Positions 1 to 10,217 are shown, numbered from the stretch's first letter. The stretch: DNA of 55,301 nucleotides from Actinomycetota bacterium (GCA_013178005.1 JABLXL010000021.1:1-55301), one strand, 5' to 3'. Notes: a model not told the origin generated them from the letters alone. Made by a program: numbers and translations.

Positions 1-27
1 CTTGAAGCGTGCTCATCACGTTTCGAC

Positions 28-71
28 ATAGCCTTCCTCCTCTCTTCGAGTTTTCCTAGGAGGAAGGCTAT
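28..71 (+). terminator. Perfect 14-bp inverted repeat, probable terminator
   Basis: Positions 28-41 and 58-71 are exact reverse complements (14 bp) around a 16-nt loop, followed on the plus strand by a short T-rich stretch (TTTAATT). It lies just past the 3' end of the leftward gene at 123-929. The short T-run favours termination of a rightward transcript entering from outside the window, so it may separate convergent genes. It could instead be one end of a palindromic repeat. Confidence 0.5.
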
Positions 72-122
72 TTAATTGCTTTGGTTCTTGTCCAGAGCTA
101 CCCAGACACAATTACTTTTACG

Positions 123-929
123 CTACCCGCCGTCATTGTCTCTGTATGATTTCTCGCAATTTTCTTCGACGATCACATTTACATCTTCATAACTAGATTC
201 TCCACTCATACTGGGAGCAGAATGTGAATACCAATCTTCAGTGCTGGGAATACTTCTCCTCGCTATTTCCAAAGCCTCTTCCCTTGATATATCTTCGTCC
301 ATCTTCGCTATACTGTCATCGGCTAGATCATTGGATGTGGGGAAATAGCAGTATAATATTTGGCCGTCAACCGCATCTATATCTATATAGCAAATATCCC
401 CTGTTACACTAACATCACCGATCTGTTTCTCCCAGAGAAACCTGTAAGTATATTGATGCTTATCCCCAATGTCCGAATACAGAGGCTCAAGACCTTCTTG
501 TTTAAGCACATATTCTGTAGTCAATGAATATCCCCATTTCTCCAGATAATCTGTGGCTATCCTTATTGCTTCCTCCTCGGATATCTGGGGTTCTCCATAA
601 TTCTGGGCTGGTTCATGGGCAATTTCCTTTACCTTACCTGAAGAGGCTTCCATTTTTACGAAGCCAATAGCTTCATCTTTATCATCATAAATAAAATAGT
701 GCTCGAGTTTTCCGCTCTGACCTTCTTCCTCACCCATGAATTGAACTCTCTTGATATTCTCGAATTCGCCTTTCATTTGATCTTTTACTCTCTGCTCTGC
801 TTTTTCTTGCGCACTAGCTGGTAAAGTTATCAGCAGTATCGTGACCACTATACTGCAAAACACTGTTAGTGCTACGATTGCCGTAATTTTCCCTAAGACA
901 GCTTTTTCTCTTATGAATGTCACTTGCAA
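123..929 (-). CDS. Membrane-anchored PepSY/YcdB-like protein
   Basis: The 268-residue protein has an N-terminal hydrophobic segment (about residues 14-38) ending in a possible cleavage site near ASA, then an extracytoplasmic region. That region resembles repeated PepSY/YPEB-type modules: ISEEEAIRIATDYLEKWG near 116-133 and ISREEALEIARRSIP near 213-227, each followed by strands with D-G turns. PepSY domains are known in protease propeptides and inhibitors and in cell-surface proteins. The start is TTG, with AAAGGAG close upstream. Base composition is clearly AT-richer than the genes beyond 1.9 kb and matches the next gene (1016-1789), with which it is codirectional at a gap of about 87 bp. The exact subfamily is uncertain; a role as partner or inhibitor of the neighbouring peptidase-like protein is only an inference. 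Confidence 0.7.
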   Translation of the reverse strand: MQVTFIREKAVLGKITAIVALTVFCSIVVTILLITLPASAQEKAEQRVKDQMKGEFENIKRVQFMGEEEGQSGKLEHYFIYDDKDEAIGFVKMEASSGKVKEIAHEPAQNYGEPQISEEEAIRIATDYLEKWGYSLTTEYVLKQEGLEPLYSDIGDKHQYTYRFLWEKQIGDVSVTGDICYIDIDAVDGQILYCYFPTSNDLADDSIAKMDEDISREEALEIARRSIPSTEDWYSHSAPSMSGESSYEDVNVIVEENCEKSYRDNDGG

Positions 930-1015
930 TCATCTCCTTTACTCACTGCATATTATATGGTCACTGCATACCTTCATATATTCCCCAGCCCGGTTGCCAT
1001 AAAGTGCTATTTTGA

Positions 1016-1789
1016 TTATTCCCCCCATATTTCCACAGAATCTACGTTCCCGAGCGCCCCCTCGCATTCATTAAGAACTGAGGAAATGCCTTGTGCGTGA
1101 CACATCCAAATTGGTTGTCCCAGCCTTATCCCAAAGAAAATGAACTTCTCCATATATTCGTTACCTTGCCAGTTATATAGTACGTCGCGCCAACCTATCA
1201 CGTTATCTGTACCTTTACCGCAACGCCACCACCAAGCAAGACTTCCTGTGCCGTCCTTTGAAGTTTCACAACCTTTGAGGTAGGCCAGCTTCATATAATC
1301 CAAGCCGAACATTGAATCTGCTATGAAAATAGAGGATCCCCAAAGTGTTGGGGGGCAGTTATTCCTATGATCATATAAGTAAGTGTAGGCACCACCATTG
1401 TAATAATACAGGCGATGCTTGCCCCCATGCCCCGAATATATAAAGAGCCCGTTACCGTTCAGGTAACTCTTGGGTTTCCATACATCGGAGTTCTTATAAC
1501 TGCTACCTGGCCAAACTGGGGAAGATGAGAGTATTGTGTAATGGACGGAAGGATTGCTGAACGACCATAAATAGCGAATGCCGGAATGATGATATCCGTT
1601 GTATCCACCTACAGGGTCTTCGTTCCAAGTATTAAGCATATCAGGGCTATAATCAAATCCATATCTATCTGCGAACGCAGTACCCGGATAAGAGGTGGCG
1701 GAATTTGAATTGATAACAATTAATGTTATGGAAACCGCTATGATAGCTATTGTTGCGATGATCGAAATGGCTATCGATGATCTCTTCAC
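1016..1789 (-). CDS. Predicted secreted clan CD cysteine peptidase-like protein
   Basis: The 257-residue protein begins with a signal anchor (about residues 5-27). It carries the two signatures expected of clan CD peptidases (gingipain, legumain, caspase and CHAT families). One is a hydrophobic strand ending in Ser-Gly-His-Gly (GLFIYSGHGG, His121). The other is a second strand ending in Gly-Cys-Glu-Thr (LAYLKGCETS, Cys174), close to the CHAT-type ACET motif. A following VIGWRDVLYN segment resembles the region after the catalytic Cys in such proteins. The region between residues 40 and 110 is Tyr/Ser/Trp-rich and unassigned. The start is GTG with a purine-rich AAGGGGGGTG upstream. It is codirectional with, and upstream of, the PepSY-like gene, and shares its lower GC content. 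Family membership rests on the dyad motifs only; activity is untested. Confidence 0.55.
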   Translation of the reverse strand: MKRSSIAISIIATIAIIAVSITLIVINSNSATSYPGTAFADRYGFDYSPDMLNTWNEDPVGGYNGYHHSGIRYLWSFSNPSVHYTILSSSPVWPGSSYKNSDVWKPKSYLNGNGLFIYSGHGGKHRLYYYNGGAYTYLYDHRNNCPPTLWGSSIFIADSMFGLDYMKLAYLKGCETSKDGTGSLAWWWRCGKGTDNVIGWRDVLYNWQGNEYMEKFIFFGIRLGQPIWMCHAQGISSVLNECEGALGNVDSVEIWGE

Positions 1790-1937
1790 ATTGCACCCCC
1801 CTTAAGCCAACCCCGCTAACTCCGCTTATTAAGCTACCCCGCCCCAAGGAGATTGTAGCTCGCGAAGCCCCCCCCCGAGTCAATGAAGGTTTTCGCATGC
1901 ATCATCAACGGCATGGCCGGGACAATACGGTAAGCTT

Positions 1938-2630
1938 ATGCCCATGGACATCGGAGCATGGCGCGATGCGGTCTTCCTGGAGCGGCCCAACCGCTTTCTG
2001 GCCGTGGCGGAGCTGGGGGGGAAGCGCGTGGAGGCGCACGTGCCCGACCCGGGACGCCTGGCGGAGCTGCTGCGGCCCGGAGCGCGGGTGCGCCTGCGGC
2101 CCGCCCTTGCCCCGGGCAGGCGGACCGCCTGGGACATGATCGGCGTGAGATGTCAGGAGGGGTGGGTGAACATCGATTCCCGGCTTCCCAACCCCCTCTT
2201 CGCCGAGGCGGTGCGGGAGGGACGGCTGGCGGAGTTCGAGCGCACCTGTGAAATCACCCCGGAATACCGTTACGGCCGTAGCAGGTTCGACTTCCGCCTG
2301 GACTGCGGGGGCGCGCTCTGCCTGGTGGAGGTCAAGGGTTGCACGCTGGTGACGGGCGGGGTGGCGCTCTTCCCCGACGCCCCCACCTCGCGGGGCGCCC
2401 GCCACGTGGAGGAGCTGGCGGAGGCGGTCTCGGAGGGATGGCGCGCCTGCGCGGTCTTCGTGGTCAAACACCCCGGGGCGAGGGAGTTCAGCCCCCACGA
2501 GGCCACCGATCCCCTCTTCGCCTCCGCCCTGCGCCGCGCCGCCGCCGCCGGGGTGGAGGTCCTCGCCTACCTCGCCCCTTGGCGCGGACGGAGGATACGC
2601 CTGGAGAAAAATCTGCCCGTCGCGCTATGA
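1938..2630 (+). CDS. sfsA: SfsA family DNA/RNA nuclease-like protein
   Basis: The 230-residue protein matches the sugar fermentation stimulation protein family along its length. It has an N-terminal OB-like part (VEAHVPDPGRLAELL), the central FDFRL and LVEVKGCTL segment with the PD-(D/E)XK-like nuclease core, and the family hallmark FPDAPTSRGARHVEEL near residues 145-160. SfsA was first described in E. coli as affecting maltose metabolism and was later linked to nucleic-acid binding or cleavage; its cellular role is still unclear. ATG at 1938 or at 1944 could be the start, and neither has a strong ribosome binding site. It stands alone on the plus strand, followed about 90 bp later by galT. 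GC content jumps sharply at this gene compared with the island to its left. Confidence 0.93.
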   Translation: MPMDIGAWRDAVFLERPNRFLAVAELGGKRVEAHVPDPGRLAELLRPGARVRLRPALAPGRRTAWDMIGVRCQEGWVNIDSRLPNPLFAEAVREGRLAEFERTCEITPEYRYGRSRFDFRLDCGGALCLVEVKGCTLVTGGVALFPDAPTSRGARHVEELAEAVSEGWRACAVFVVKHPGAREFSPHEATDPLFASALRRAAAAGVEVLAYLAPWRGRRIRLEKNLPVAL

Positions 2631-2721
2631 TGGCGCCTTGCCGTTACGCACTTCTATAATCATCTAGGTAATCGAGGGCGGCACGGTAAGCGCTGCTTTG
2701 TGCCGGAAAAAGGAGGCGGTC

Positions 2722-3701
2722 ATGGAGCTGAGGTGGGATCCGCTTCTCCGCACCTGGGTCATGGTGGCATCGCGCCGCCAGGAAAGGCCGCTCCTGCCCG
2801 AAGGGCAGTGCCCCTTCTGCCCCGGCTCCGGCAGGGTGCCCGACCACTACGACATCCTCTCCTACGACAACGATTTCCCCTCCCTTACGCTCGACCCGCC
2901 TCGGCCCGACGTCGCGGGAGACGAGCTCCTGCCCGCGCGGCCCAGTTTCGGCAAGTGCGAGGTCACCCTGTACTCGCCGCGCCATGACGTCACCCTGCCC
3001 GAGCTTTCCCTGGACCACGTGGCCAGGCTGGTCGACCACTGGGAAGAGCGCTACCGCGAGCTGGGGAGCATCCCCGGCGTGGAGTACGTCTTCATCTTCG
3101 AGAACCGGGGGGAGGCGGTGGGGGTGACCATCCACCACCCCCACGGCCAGATCTATGCCTACCCCTTCGTCCCCCTGAGGATCCGCCTGGAGATGGAAGC
3201 CTCCCTGGCCCACTGGAAGGAAAAGGGAAGCTGCCTGCTGTGCGACATTCTGGCGCGCGAGCGCGAGTCGGGCGAGAGGCTGGTGCATGAGGGCGGTGGG
3301 TTCGCAGCTTTCGTCCCCTTCTGGGCCCAGTACGGGTACGACTGCATGGTGGTCCCGGAACGGCACCTGGGGTCGCTGGCGGAGATGAGCGCGTCCGAGA
3401 AGCGGGGCCTTGCCCTGGCGCTGAAACGCGTGGCCGGCGGGTACGACGCCCTCTTCGGTTTCCCCTTCCCCTACATGATGTGCATGCACCAGGTGCCCAG
3501 CGACGGAGGGGATCACGGCCATTACCACTTCCACGTCGAGTTCTACCCTCCCATGCGCGACCGCGACAAGCTGAAGTACAGCGCTTCCTCCGAGACCGGC
3601 GCCTTCGCCCACATCAACACCACCGTGCCGGAGGAGAAGGCGGCGGAGCTGCGCGCGGCGATGGAGAGGGCCGCTGCGCGGGAAGGGGCGGGGCCGGTCC
3701 C

Positions 3702-3705
<4 letters not shown>
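2722..3705 (+). CDS. galT: Galactose-1-phosphate uridylyltransferase
   Basis: This enzyme of the Leloir pathway transfers UMP from UDP-glucose to galactose-1-phosphate. From the ATG at 2722 (AAGGAGG ends 7 nt upstream) it has 327 residues. Visible landmarks are the Cys30-x2-Cys33 pair (CPFC), expected to bind zinc, and the HIT-type catalytic HPHGQ at 139-143, with His141 as the nucleophile that forms the uridylyl-enzyme. The C-terminal half contains YHFHVEFYPP, typical of the second HIT-like subdomain. An in-frame TTG at 2698 would add eight residues but would place the ribosome binding site inside the gene. The stop overlaps the start of galK (GTGA), so the two are translationally coupled. 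No galE or galactose transporter is visible nearby. Confidence 0.95.
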
Positions 3706-4865
<1,160 letters not shown>

Positions 4866-5193
4866 GGTTAGAAAAGGGGCCGGGTCTTGTTTTTTGCATG
4901 CTTTACCCTGAAAGCAGAGCGTCCTCCACTACATATCACATCCCGGATGCCTCGCGGCTTTTATCATCCCCGCGCGGCGTCGTATCCGCCCGGCATGGGG
5001 GCCTGCATCGAAGATGGCGCACCTGCCATGACTACCGTTTCCTGGATGCCTCGCGGCCGCTTTTATCCTCAGTGGCATCGCATCCGCTGGACACAGGGAC
5101 CTGGCGACTGAATTAAGGATCCGGGGCTGACCTTAAAGTCGGGACCTGGCGCCCAAATGCGAAAATCGGGGGTTTACCCCATGTTGGTGAAGG
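4866..5193. other. Intergenic stretch between convergent galK and radical SAM gene
   Basis: No credible gene is seen in this 328-nt stretch. It holds one diverged direct repeat pair, described separately. A T-run follows galK near 4889-4894 without a convincing hairpin. Confidence 0.6.
4945..5099. repeat. Diverged tandem repeat pair after galK
   Basis: The 14-mer GGATGCCTCGCGGC occurs at 4945 and again at 5044. In both copies it is followed by TTTTATC and then a similar GC-rich stretch ending in TATCCGCC or CATCCGCT. The period is about 99 bp and the similar part about 55 bp. It is the same kind of diverged tandem pair seen at other gene ends in this window. Confidence 0.6.
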
Positions 5194-6537
5194 CTAGGAT
5201 AACGCGCGCGCCATCGCCGGAGACTTTTCCGCGCCTTCCCCCAGCCGGTGCGAGCGGCCGTTGCGCAGCGACTGGCGGTAGAGGAGGTTGAAGGCGAACC
5301 AGTAGCTCCAGTGGCGGTGCGGGTACATGCGCCTGGCGATGGAGCGGTAGGAGTAGAAATCCCGCTGCACGCGGTGGGTCCTCTCCGTAAGCCACTCGGC
5401 ACTGAAGTTTTTCGGTTCGTACACCACCCCGCTGTCCCATTCGGGCTCGAACCAGAAACCGGGCTCCACGCGCCCCTGCTCCAGCAGCTCGCGGTAGAGG
5501 CGTGTCCCGGGGTAGGGAACGAGGTGGGCGAACTGCGCCACCTGTATCTTGTTGCGCATGGCGAAATCGAGGGTCTCCTCGAAGACGGCCTCGTCGTCCG
5601 AGTCGAAGCCGAAGACGAAAGCACCCATGACGTGTATCCCGTACTTGCGCAGCAGCCGCATGGCCTCGGCGTAGCGCTCCACCTTGTTCTGCCTCTTGCC
5701 CATCTCCTGCAGGGCTTGCCTGGAAACTGTTTCCAGCCCGATGAAGAGGAAGTGGCATCCGCTCTCCGCCGCAAGCGCCACCAGTTCCTCGTCGTAGGCG
5801 AAGGTGATGGAGGCCTGGGACCCCCAGCGGATCTTCCTCGGGATCAGCTCCTTGAAAAGCTCCTTGGCGCGGCCGGGGTCGGCAGCGATGTTGTCGTCCA
5901 CGAACGCCACCACCTTGCGGCGCTGCAGGTTGTTGCGGGAGAGGGAATCGACTTCCTCCAGCACGCTGTCCACGTCGCGCATGCGCACCCGCCTGCCGTT
6001 GAAGGCGGTGACGGAGCAGAAACTGCAGCCGTGGGGACAGCCACGCGCCGTCTGCACCACGTTGGCGCTCCAGTATCGCCTGGGGTCGACCAGGTCCCTG
6101 CGCGGGAACAGGGGGCGCCGGAAGTCCGCGTATCCTTCCTGGCGGTAGAGGGGCTCCAGGCGTCCCGCCGCGGCGTCGGAGAGCACCCTCGGCCAGATCT
6201 CCTCCGCCTCCCCCGCCACCACGGCGTCCGCGTGTCCAAGGGCTTCCTCGGGGAGCATGCTGGCATGAATGCCGCCCAAGACCACCTTGGCGCTCAGGGC
6301 ACGGTAGCGGTCGGCGATCTCGTAGGCGCGGGGGGCGGTGGCGGTCATGGTGGTGATGCCCACCAGGTCCGGGACACGGGAGAAATCTATGCGCTCAACG
6401 TTCTCGTCGATCAGCCGCACCTCGACCTCGGGCGGGGTATGCGCCGCCAGGTACATGAGGCCGAGGGGCGCCAGCAGCCCCCGGTTGAAGAGGTAGGTCT
6501 CGCCCTTCTTGGTGGGGGCGATAAGATGTATCCTCAA
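5194..6537 (-). CDS. B12-binding-domain radical SAM protein
   Basis: The 447-residue protein has an N-terminal cobalamin-binding-like Rossmann domain: residues 1-130, with PDLVGITTMTATAPRA and VVLGGIHASMLPEEAL. A radical SAM core follows with the cluster motif C167-x3-C171-x2-C174 (CPHGCSFC). Further core motifs are FVDDNIAAD, GSQASITFAYD and FLFIGLET. The C-terminal tail contains the aromatic run typical of the BchE/HpnJ-like superfamily. Members catalyse methyl transfers or other radical reactions on lipids and cofactors; the substrate cannot be told from the sequence. I chose the TTG at 6537 because an excellent promoter (6580-6608) lies just upstream and AGGAAAG precedes it. Upstream in-frame ATGs would lie beyond the promoter. 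It converges with galK. Confidence 0.85.
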   Translation of the reverse strand: MRIHLIAPTKKGETYLFNRGLLAPLGLMYLAAHTPPEVEVRLIDENVERIDFSRVPDLVGITTMTATAPRAYEIADRYRALSAKVVLGGIHASMLPEEALGHADAVVAGEAEEIWPRVLSDAAAGRLEPLYRQEGYADFRRPLFPRRDLVDPRRYWSANVVQTARGCPHGCSFCSVTAFNGRRVRMRDVDSVLEEVDSLSRNNLQRRKVVAFVDDNIAADPGRAKELFKELIPRKIRWGSQASITFAYDEELVALAAESGCHFLFIGLETVSRQALQEMGKRQNKVERYAEAMRLLRKYGIHVMGAFVFGFDSDDEAVFEETLDFAMRNKIQVAQFAHLVPYPGTRLYRELLEQGRVEPGFWFEPEWDSGVVYEPKNFSAEWLTERTHRVQRDFYSYRSIARRMYPHRHWSYWFAFNLLYRQSLRNGRSHRLGEGAEKSPAMARALS

Positions 6538-6579
6538 GCGATCAGTCTTCTTTCCTAGTCCTTCGTGCCATGTTGTTGC

Positions 6580-6608
6580 ATTATACGCGCCTGGTCCCGA
6601 CCTGCCAA
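6580..6608 (-). promoter_or_regulatory. Sigma-70-type promoter of the radical SAM gene
   Basis: Read on the minus strand, TTGGCA (6603-6608) is followed by a 17-nt spacer and a perfect TATAAT (6580-6585). Transcription would begin near 6573, giving a leader of about 36 nt to the TTG start at 6537. This is one of the best housekeeping-type promoter matches in the window and decides the start of the gene. Confidence 0.8.
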
Positions 6609-6987
6609 TGACGGAGGCCATCCTGCCGTATGCGTATCGGCCTCGAGACGGGACGGCTTGAGGGCCGCGCCCCCGGGCTCGCCCCATGGCGGGGAGATGC
6701 GCGCGACGACCGTCGTGCGCGATCATCTTCTCACCGTGCCCCGACGATGCGGTGCCCGCGCCACCGGGCATGCTCCCGCCGCCAATCCGGCGGACCGAGT
6801 CCGCCCCGGGCGGGGACGGGATATGCCCCCCCGCGATCCCGCCTAGCGAAGGCGTCGATCGCGACCCCTCTTCGAGGCATGACATGGGATTGAAAACAAG
6901 TGAGACCACGGGTACGTCAACGGTGATTGTCCCACGGGGGAAAGGGGAATATTATGAAGAGACGCGCGGGGAGGAAAGGGGGATGCC
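6609..6987. other. Intergenic stretch without a recognised gene
   Basis: This 379-nt stretch lies between divergently transcribed genes. Open frames run through it but match nothing I recognise, and none has a good start. It presumably carries the promoter of the gene at 6988, but I cannot pick a convincing -35/-10 pair. Confidence 0.5.
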
Positions 6988-7815
6988 ATGTGGGAGTTCT
7001 TCAGAGACCTCAAGTCCTGGGCCCAGGTCGGTCTGGCGATCGGCCTGCTCGGAGCCCTGGGGGGAGCTGCGGCGGCGATCATAGCCAGCCCCATCCTGGG
7101 GACTATCTTCACCGTCGTCTTTTTCGGCATATTCTACTTCGCCTTCAAACTCACGCTGGGGCCCTACGCCAAGCAGAAACGGCTCCTGCGGAGCGGGAGG
7201 CAGGCGGAGGGGACCATCCTGGCGGTGGAGGACACCGGCGTCACCGTCAACGAGATCTACCCCCTGATCAAGGTGCGCCTGGAAGTGCGTCCCCCAGGCG
7301 GCAAGCCCTACCAGGCGGAGACGAAGATGCTCATCAGCAGGCTGCAGGTGCCGCAGATCCAGCCGGGGCTGGTGGTGCCGGTGATGTACGACCCCAAGGA
7401 CCCCTCGAACGTTACCGTGGGCGCGGGAGAGGGGGAAACGGAGGCCGGGGCCGGCAGAGCCTCGCCGACCGCAGGGTTCGGCCTCGTGACCCCGGACCCC
7501 GCCGAGGCGGAGAAGATACGCATGGCCGGGGAGTTCCTCACCAAAGAGGACCAGCGGCACCAGGAGATCCTGGCCATCGGCAAACCGGCCAAGGCGAAGA
7601 TACTGAACGCTATGAACCTGGGCATCAACGTAAACGGCAACAACCCCGCCATGACCTTTCTGCTTGAGGTGCAGCCGGAGGGCGAGCCTTCCTTCCAGGG
7701 GCAGACCACCGGGGTGATCGCCGAGGCCGCGGTCCCCAAATACCAGGTGGGGAGGGAGATCTTCGTCAAGTACGACCCCAACGACAAGACCCGTGTGGCC
7801 ATCGACCACTCGTGA
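6988..7815 (+). CDS. Membrane protein with duplicated DUF3592-like domain
   Basis: The 275-residue protein begins with two hydrophobic segments (about residues 14-33 and 36-56), then has a soluble part containing two similar modules. Module 1 (about 69-140) begins GRQAEGTILAVEDTG and ends PGLVVPVMYDPKDPSNVTV. Module 2 (about 195-272) begins GKPAKAKILNAMNLG and ends VGREIFVKYDPNDKTRVAI. Each module has the pattern seen in DUF3592-type proteins: a beta strand, variable middle, then an aromatic-Asp-Pro turn. The linker is Gly/Glu-rich. ATG at 6988 is preceded by GGAAAGGGGG. The gene appears monocistronic. Function unknown; an internal gene duplication is evident. Confidence 0.75.
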   Translation: MWEFFRDLKSWAQVGLAIGLLGALGGAAAAIIASPILGTIFTVVFFGIFYFAFKLTLGPYAKQKRLLRSGRQAEGTILAVEDTGVTVNEIYPLIKVRLEVRPPGGKPYQAETKMLISRLQVPQIQPGLVVPVMYDPKDPSNVTVGAGEGETEAGAGRASPTAGFGLVTPDPAEAEKIRMAGEFLTKEDQRHQEILAIGKPAKAKILNAMNLGINVNGNNPAMTFLLEVQPEGEPSFQGQTTGVIAEAAVPKYQVGREIFVKYDPNDKTRVAIDHS

Positions 7816-8069
7816 GGGTGGCGACGGGGCCTTGGCCTTGCCTGCATATCGTAACGCCTGCTCTGCTCATTCCCTGGAGCGGAAAGCCCTCCAGCGCACT
7901 CCAGCGCAAGGTGAGATCCAGGACATGAGCGGCCTCCCCGCCCTCTCCTCCGGCCGCTCGTGGCGGCGCGCAACCGGGGAGCGCTCCGCGCACAAGCGAT
8001 CCCGAAGCGCGCCGCCTCCACCTGGGGTAGAATAGCAACATGGCAAGCAAAATACTTTCAGGAGCGTAC

Positions 8070-8882
8070 ATGCGAAGGGCGTCCAGCCATGGAGCATTGG
8101 GCCACGCGGCGATCCCGGTCCTGTGCGGCCTGCTGCTCATGGCCCTCGCGGCGGGTGCTTTCTTGCTTGGCGGCTGCGGGGAAAAGAAGGTCTCCCTGGA
8201 GTACGAGCCCCGCTCCGACCAGGCCCTGGTCACCGTGTCCCGCGGCGGGGGGCTACCCTTTCCGGGAGACGACCTGGCGCCCCTCTTCCGGCTCTTCGGG
8301 GACGGGACCTTCCTGGCCCTCGAGGAGCAAGGGTGCGGCAACATGCTGGTCCGAGGTCACCTCGAGCAAGCGGACGTCGAGGATCTCCTGCGCCGCGTGG
8401 CTGGCGCCGGATTCTTCGACCTCGAGGACGAGTACGCGGACCCCGACGTCTACGACGCCACCTACAGGATGATCGCGGTGGACCTGGCGGAGACGGACAA
8501 GTCGGTGAAGGTGTGGATGACCCGGGACGTGCCCGCATTCGACGCCGCCTATGACCTCATCCTCGCCTACCCTTTGGGAGAGACGAGCGAATATGTGCCC
8601 GAGCGCGGCTACCTGGTGGTGGTCCGCTACCCCCTGGACGAGGGCGGCGACCGCCAGCAACTCGACCCCGGCAGCGAGGTCTACGGCCTGCTGCCCGACG
8701 CAGCCACCCTGAACCGGGCCGCCGACGCCCACACCGCGGTCGCGTTGGAGGGGGCCGCCTTCGCGCGGCTGAAGGAATACGAGAACTCCCAGGAAAGCCG
8801 CGGCCTGTACCTCCGGCAGGCGGACTCCGTCCTCGTCGTCTACCCCGTGTACGAGCCCCGCATGGCCGATACTCCATCATAG
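8070..8882 (+). CDS. Predicted lipoprotein, function unknown
   Basis: The 270-residue product has a basic N-terminus, a hydrophobic core (about residues 14-33) and the lipobox LGGC with the lipid-anchor Cys at residue 36, so it should be anchored outside the cytoplasmic membrane. The mature part is acidic and contains a FFDLEDEY segment and RYPLDEG; I recognise no domain. I prefer ATG 8070 (AGGAG seven nt upstream) over the in-frame ATG at 8040, which has no ribosome binding site. TAGAAT at about 8028 could be the -10 of its promoter. It is followed by pfkA after a 249-nt gap and is probably a separate unit. Confidence 0.7.
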   Translation: MRRASSHGALGHAAIPVLCGLLLMALAAGAFLLGGCGEKKVSLEYEPRSDQALVTVSRGGGLPFPGDDLAPLFRLFGDGTFLALEEQGCGNMLVRGHLEQADVEDLLRRVAGAGFFDLEDEYADPDVYDATYRMIAVDLAETDKSVKVWMTRDVPAFDAAYDLILAYPLGETSEYVPERGYLVVVRYPLDEGGDRQQLDPGSEVYGLLPDAATLNRAADAHTAVALEGAAFARLKEYENSQESRGLYLRQADSVLVVYPVYEPRMADTPS

Positions 8883-9131
8883 AATCCGATCATGACCGCC
8901 AGGCCGGACGCCAAGTCCGGGAACGGGATGGGCTCCGAAGGCGCTCTCAGGGCGTGAAGGGCGCGGGATCCGCGGGCGGCGGGAAAGATGGCACGGTCCA
9001 TCTTCGTGCCGGGGATGCCGTATGTTGCATATCATGAGCGCACAACAAGCGGGGGACGCGATGTGCGGAATGGCTTCATCTCATCCGGGTTTCCGCTATC
9101 ATAAGGTCTATAGCGTGGATGGAGGTAAAGC

Positions 9132-10217
9132 ATGGCTCGTGTACGCCGTATAGGCATCCTGACGGGAGGCGGGGACTGCCCAGGCCTCAACGCCGTGATC
9201 CGGGCGGTCGCTAAGTCGGCCATCTTCGAACACGGGCTGGAGGTGGCGGGAATAAACGAGGGCTTCGGCGGCCTCATCGAAAACAAGTGGAGGCTACTCA
9301 AAGACGAGGACGTATCCGGTATTCTTCCCCGGGGCGGCACCATACTCGGCGCCAACAACCGCGACAATCCCTTCATGTTCCGCACCGTCACCGCCGGTGG
9401 GGAGGTCACCTACGAGGACAACTCGCGGACGGCCATCGCCAACCTGGAGGGAATGGGGGTGGACGCGCTCATCGTGGCGGGAGGAGACGGCACCCTTTCC
9501 ATTGCCAGGAAACTGCACGAGATGGGAGTGCCCGTGATCGGCCTCCCCAAGACCATAGACAATGACCTCCGCGGCACCGACGTCTCCTTCGGCTTCGACT
9601 CAGCCCTGCACACCGCCACCGACGCGGTGGACAAGCTGCACACCACCGCCGCATCGCACCACCGCGGCATGATCCTGGAGGTGATGGGCCGCAACGCCGG
9701 TTGGATCGCCCTTTGCGCGGGCATCGCCGGCGGAGGGGACATCATCCTCATTCCGGAGATAGAGTACACTTTCGAGAACGTGGTGCGGAGCATCGATGAA
9801 AGGCGCGCACGCGGAAAGCGCTTCAGCATCATCGTGGTGGCGGAAGGCGCTCCCCTCCCCGGGGGAGAAAAGGTCTACCGATCGCAGTCCGGCGGCGATA
9901 AGGAGTTCGGTGGCGTGGGCGAGAAGGTGGCGGAGCGCATCGGGGAGATGGCGGGCATGGAGACCCGGGTCACCGTCCTGGGCCACCTGCAGAGGGGCGG
10001 CAGCCCCTCACCCCTGGACCGCATCCTTGCCACCGGCTTCGGGACCGCGGCGGTTGAGCTGGCGGTGGCTGGCCGCAGCGGACTGATGGTGGGCTTGCGC
10101 GGCAACCGCGTGCAGGAGGTCCCCCTGGAGGAGGTGGTCCCGGGGCAGAGGAAGGTGCCCGTGGACGGCGACCTGGTGAGCTTCGCGCGAAGCGTGGGCA
10201 CGTCCTTCGGGGACTGA
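9132..10217 (+). CDS. pfkA: Phosphofructokinase, donor specificity uncertain
   Basis: This 361-residue enzyme phosphorylates fructose-6-phosphate at C1 and belongs to the PfkA superfamily (ILTGGGDCPGLNAV at the N-terminus). The donor-determining residues are mixed. GGDGT at 117-121 keeps the Gly seen in ATP enzymes, whereas PKTIDND at 139-145 has the Lys typical of pyrophosphate enzymes. This G/K combination is known in group III actinobacterial-type enzymes that can use either donor (Amycolatopsis methanolica PPi-PFK and Streptomyces ATP-PFK). So the sequence alone does not settle ATP versus PPi. The start at 9132 has GGAGGTAAAGC immediately upstream. No other glycolytic gene is adjacent. 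Confidence 0.93.
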   Translation: MARVRRIGILTGGGDCPGLNAVIRAVAKSAIFEHGLEVAGINEGFGGLIENKWRLLKDEDVSGILPRGGTILGANNRDNPFMFRTVTAGGEVTYEDNSRTAIANLEGMGVDALIVAGGDGTLSIARKLHEMGVPVIGLPKTIDNDLRGTDVSFGFDSALHTATDAVDKLHTTAASHHRGMILEVMGRNAGWIALCAGIAGGGDIILIPEIEYTFENVVRSIDERRARGKRFSIIVVAEGAPLPGGEKVYRSQSGGDKEFGGVGEKVAERIGEMAGMETRVTVLGHLQRGGSPSPLDRILATGFGTAAVELAVAGRSGLMVGLRGNRVQEVPLEEVVPGQRKVPVDGDLVSFARSVGTSFGD

